This document shows, piece after piece, positions 60,401 to 64,000 of a stretch of DNA of 64,000 nucleotides. How positions within the stretch are numbered: the stretch's first letter is position 1; each line of letters opens with the position of its first letter. Below the pieces are notes generated by a model. It was given only the letters and a program-made list of their open reading frames with translations. It did not search any database and had not been told where the DNA came from. Position numbers and translations under genes: made by a program. This DNA is from Nematostella vectensis (lineage: Eukaryota > Cnidaria > Anthozoa > Actiniaria > Edwardsiidae), in contig NC_064034.1 in the NCBI RefSeq assembly GCF_932526225.1, positions 16,442,887 through 16,506,886 on the forward strand. Reading direction: 5' to 3'.

Positions 60401-63371
60401 TGAAAGATACCATTAATCCCTCCCTGAACATGGAAAGATACCATCAATCCCTCCACTGAACATTGAAAGATACCATTAATCCCTCTTTGAACATGGACAG
60501 ATACCATCAATCCCTCCCTGGACAAGGAAATATAACATCAATCCCTCCCTGAACATTGAAAGATAGCGTCAATCCTTTCCAGAACATGCCCTATTGACAT
60601 GGACAGAAAACACCAATCCCATCTGTATTTACATTAATTAATAATGTTATCAATTCCTCCAAACACATAGGAAGAAAGTATATGTATGTACATGGGTTAG
60701 TTGTGCTATCAATTCCTCCAAACACACGGGAAGACCCTATATGTATGCAAATGGGTAGGTTATGCTATCAATCACATGGAGCCATAATAATACTATTCAT
60801 CCCTTCCTGTACATAGATTAAAACCATATTTAATTTAAAACATCTTCGCAAATTGATTCATCATACTATTAATCCTTTCTGACACATGATACAAGCCATG
60901 TTTAATGTATGAAGTACTTTTACCTAGGTATTTTCAATGTCCAGTTCTTTTTAAGTTCTCCATTTACCTACCTCCAAATTTTAACAAGGTTATCACATCC
61001 CCCAGTGACAAATCTCTTCTCTAGATTTGAAGATTTCGATGCAGGGTGCTGTAGAGAGTTACCATTGAAGTGAGCATGGACAGAATCAACAGAGGAAATT
61101 GCATGACAGAGTCTATATACTAAGTTGCAAGAATTGTGATACCTCTAATATTGATCCTGGTGTGACTGCAGGAGCCCAACTGACAGCATTACAGCCAATC
61201 TAATCACAGAAACAATCTAATCATTTAATAAGTCTAGAAAATCCCATATGCAACAGGTGTTTTTTTGTTTTAGAATTACAAAGATGTAGCTGATTGTTAC
61301 AGCATGCCAGGTCACTTAGAGGCCCAGCATATGAACAGAATCAGCAATTACTCTCACTCACTTGTGAAAACCTGAACAGAGAAAGTTTGTCAGGCATTGA
61401 GCTTTAGTGAGTGATACATTTTTTAGCTCAAGAGGCCTGTACCTAGACAAAATGCATCAACATCGATCACACTTACCGTATGAGCATTGCTTATCTTCTT
61501 TGTCTCCCAAGTTCCATCGCCTGACAAACAAATTATATACAACTGAGGGAGTGTGCATTAATTACAACGAGGGGGAAAGGAAGGTTATTTGGAGCCCCTT
61601 CCTTTTGGTGATTAAAAATTTTTGGAGCCCCCCTCAATATCTTCCCTCTCCCCCTCGGTGTATTTAATGAACAATCCCTAATTCAACACAAATGAAAGCT
61701 TAAAGAAAGGAAGTTATTAATTTTTTTTTTAATTTAAGGACAAATTTAAGTATAGGAGTCCTTCAACAAAGTACAGTAGTGCTAAAACGATATATATTTG
61801 ATGAGGCTGGGTGCCTTTGAATCATGTATATTCAGTGAGATCTTGATAAACAGTAATGGAACAATGTCTCGAGAGACTGAATAAAATATTGTGAAATTAA
61901 GATTAATTCTTATTGCCCATCATCAAAATGGAATGTTTAACCAGATCATTACCACTGTCAGGTTGAGGTTCAGTGAGTACTGTGAGCATGTCTAAGCAAA
62001 ACATGAAATGATCTCAAAGGCTTATCAAGTGGTGCTTCAAACTCACAACTTAAATTTGAATCAGTGAAGTTTACCCATCAAATAAGAGGTTCTTAAACAG
62101 TATCACATTATCTAATTACCTGGACTGGAGATAATAGAGACAGACCCATCAGATGCCCCACAAGCCAGCATCAGGCCATATTCATGGGGAGCCCAACAAA
62201 TTGAGTTCACTGCAATTGAAGAAAACATTGAAAAATGCTTATGGTATGGTCACCAACCCCACAATAACCTAAAATTTCCTTTATTCATGTAAAAGAGATT
62301 CCTGTAAATTTGATCTAAGATTCGCCATGCATACACAATGATGTAGCTGATTGTTACAGCACGCCAGGCCACTGAGAGGCCCAGCATGTGAACAGAACCA
62401 GCAATTATTCTCACTCACTTCTGAAACCTGAACAACATAGAAAGTTTGTCAGGTGATGAGCTAGCGAGTCTTAAACATACAGTGTAACACATTCAGCAAA
62501 GCCGCTTATATACAATAGGGGAGGAGCATATTTGAGCAATTACAGTATATACAAGCTATATCAACATGTTAAGATTTGACTTCTGGAACAGGTGGTCCTC
62601 TTCATAATGATGTTGATGTTTTATAAAGACAATAAAAAAAGTGATTTTGTCATATATTAGGCTGTTGCTAAAACCAATCCAAGAAAAAGAAAGCCACGTC
62701 AAGCTATATCTATGGCAAAAACATGCACATTTTACAGCATTCATAAAAAATCATGGTTTCCCCCTTTGTTTAACACTGTCCTATCCACAGAGCAAATTCA
62801 ACATCTGTTGAGCCTTCAAACAACTGCAGCTTCATTTCTCTTTTAAACCTTTACCTGAAGAATCATGGTTACAAAACTCTTGTAGCTTCACCCATCCACT
62901 GCTAGACTCTTTCCATATTATAACCTGGAAAGCAATGTTACATCTTTAAAAAACTGAAAGGTGTACTATGTATTGGACAAAAGGGTGCATATTTTACCTT
63001 TCTATCATAAGAACAGGATGCCAGTAGATTTCCAAACATGGGATGGGACCAGCTGACCTGCCAGACGGGACCGTCATGCCTGGAAAAAAACACGTGCAGG
63101 AAATAACCATGAGAGAAACACCAGGTATAGTAATGCTGATATATATCCCCTAATCATGCCATCACAATGCATGTTCAGTAGATGACAACAAATAAATGAT
63201 TATGGTAGCTGGGCAGATCCATAGTGCATAACAAGAGTTTACATTGTAAACCTACCCTCGTAAAGTAGCAACCAGTGTTTGTTGTTGTCCAGTTGTTTCA
63301 AATATCCTTATTGTCTTGTCTGATGAACAAGTGGCTAGCTTTTTACCATAGTAGTCCATCTGGGCATCATG
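57445..63371 (-). CDS. SEC13: SEC13 beta-propeller (COPII coat / nuclear pore / SEA complex), ten exons; N-terminal exon not found
   Basis: WD40 protein forming the outer COPII cage with SEC31 and part of the nuclear pore Y-complex. Exons in transcript order: 63371-63256, 63079-62998, 62924-62855, 62209-62120, 61520-61477, 61199-61143, 61048-60972, 59048-58928, 58547-58401, 57531-57445. They sum to 891 nt, 296 codons plus stop, all phase-consistent. The first residues, [20 protein letters not shown], match SEC13 soon after its start, so roughly 16 N-terminal residues are missing and probably lie beyond the window. Diagnostic stretches are [51 protein letters not shown] and [19 protein letters not shown]. 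The C-terminus ends [12 protein letters not shown], shorter than vertebrate SEC13. The last exon uses the acceptor at 57532-57533 (CAG), since the alternative four bases on would drop the conserved VS before LWKES. Confidence 0.95.
59049..60560 (-). repeat. 31-bp minisatellite containing a SEC13 3' splice site
   Basis: About 48 tandem copies of a 31-bp unit (plus strand ATCCCTCCCTGAACATGGAA plus AGATACCATCA) with a 32-bp variant containing CCACTGAACATTG. On the SEC13 sense strand each unit reads CTTTCCATGTTCAG then GGAGGG. The real acceptor of exon 59048-58928 reads CTTTCTATGTTCAG then AGAGACTGG and lies in the terminal copy. Frames through it ([17 protein letters not shown]) are artefacts. 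Confidence 0.95.
60640..60770. repeat. Two to three 80-bp tandem units in a SEC13 intron
   Basis: GCTATCAATTCCTCCAAACACA followed by ATATGTATGTACATGGGT recurs with changes about 80 bp later. It lies left of exon 60972-61048 and is independent of the 31-bp array. Confidence 0.75.
61280..61410. repeat. Direct repeat copy A in SEC13 (partner at 62338-62470)
   Basis: About 130 bp containing GATGTAGCTGATTGTTACAG, GAGGCCCAGCAT and GAAAGTTTGTCAGG. A similar block of the same length and order lies at 62338-62470, about 1.06 kb away, with exons between. It is either a dispersed repeat inserted twice or a local duplication. Confidence 0.8.
62338..62470. repeat. Direct repeat copy B in SEC13 (partner at 61280-61410)
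   Basis: Matches copy A over about 130 bp with scattered substitutions and small indels. It lies in the intron between the SEC13 exons 62855-62924 and 62120-62209. No coding signal is seen. Confidence 0.8.
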
Positions 63372-64000
63372 CTTAAACACAATATACTAGGCATCAATAT
63401 TAGGTATAAATACACAAACAATAAGACAACTGGATCAACCACAACCAAAACCTTTTTTTCAGGGCAGAAATTTTATATGAAACATAGTTGTCCTAACATG
63501 CGAACTGCCAGCAAATTATGCACACTTGAAAAGAGTTAGTTATTCTTTGCATATCAACACATTTGGGATTGTATTTACGTCTGTTAATGAGTTATCCCTA
63601 ATGACGGTGCGTCTGTAAGAAGGGGGTTGATTGTAATCTTGGCAATAATCTCTGGCAATAACAAATCCACTATTGGGAGTACAGAGGAAAATTGCTTGGT
63701 CTTCACAAAGAAAAAGGTATTCAATTGCAAGAGAAATTTAAGGGCAGATTATATTCATTCCACTAAAATAGCAGTCACTTCCTGACAATCTTCAAGCAAA
63801 AACCTTACAAGTAGTGTCATATTCCAAACAAACATTAACAAATGATTAATATAATAATATAAACTATAGGTATAAATCACACTTTATGCAAGTATTCATA
63901 CGTGTCTGAGTCACAGCAGTGTGACAAGCACCGAAAAAAAAAACAATAAGAAAGTCAGCATTACCCTGGACAGCTATGGCAACTGAACACTAACCCATAG

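Overview
The window looks like the nuclear genome of an invertebrate animal. It carries intron-rich orthologues of four metazoan housekeeping or transport genes, with GT-AG introns, one tRNA gene and many small DNA transposons and minisatellites. A plasma-membrane glutamate transporter together with a YTHDC1-type nuclear m6A reader points to Metazoa. The overall character (compact, strongly conserved exons, MITE and minisatellite density, a Sulfotransfer_4-type gene) suggests an anthozoan cnidarian such as a sea anemone. That last step is inference, not proof.

Layout. (1) 1-26373, plus strand: the 3' 31 coding exons of POLR1A, the largest subunit of RNA polymerase I. The start lies left of the window, and the joined exons stay in frame for 1253 codons to a stop. 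Its introns hold a 17-bp C-rich minisatellite (248-2308), several other tandem arrays, small DNA transposons, an antisense degenerate LINE with an (AAT)n tail, and an antisense intronless sulfotransferase-like gene. (2) 26374-30310: intergenic, with a 1179-bp inverted-repeat transposon inserted in a copy of another repeat, and a tRNA-Cys(GCA) gene on the minus strand. (3) 30311-42662, plus strand: a complete 16-exon YTHDC1 gene (927 aa). (4) 42663-44027: convergent intergenic gap. (5) 44028-53600, minus strand: a complete 7-exon SLC1-family excitatory amino acid transporter (546 aa) with a 21-bp minisatellite and several transposons in its large first intron. (6) 53601-57444: gap with no recognised gene. 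(7) 57445-63371, minus strand: ten exons of SEC13 (COPII/nuclear pore/SEA complex beta-propeller). The short N-terminal exon was not found and is probably right of the window.

The genes are not an operon and have no shared pathway. The most striking pattern is structural: many tandem duplications span or abut exon-intron junctions. Examples are five 138-bp copies of a 3' splice site plus exon start (5903-6592), seven 56-bp copies of an exon end plus 5' splice site (12078-12468), and minisatellites whose terminal unit contains the real 3' splice site (13310-14405 in POLR1A, 59049-60560 in SEC13). Smaller cases occur at 15057-15197, 19882-20045, 23839-24082, 26278-26530 and 38505-38603. They fill pre-mRNAs with decoy splice sites and are the main candidate here for something not well described.
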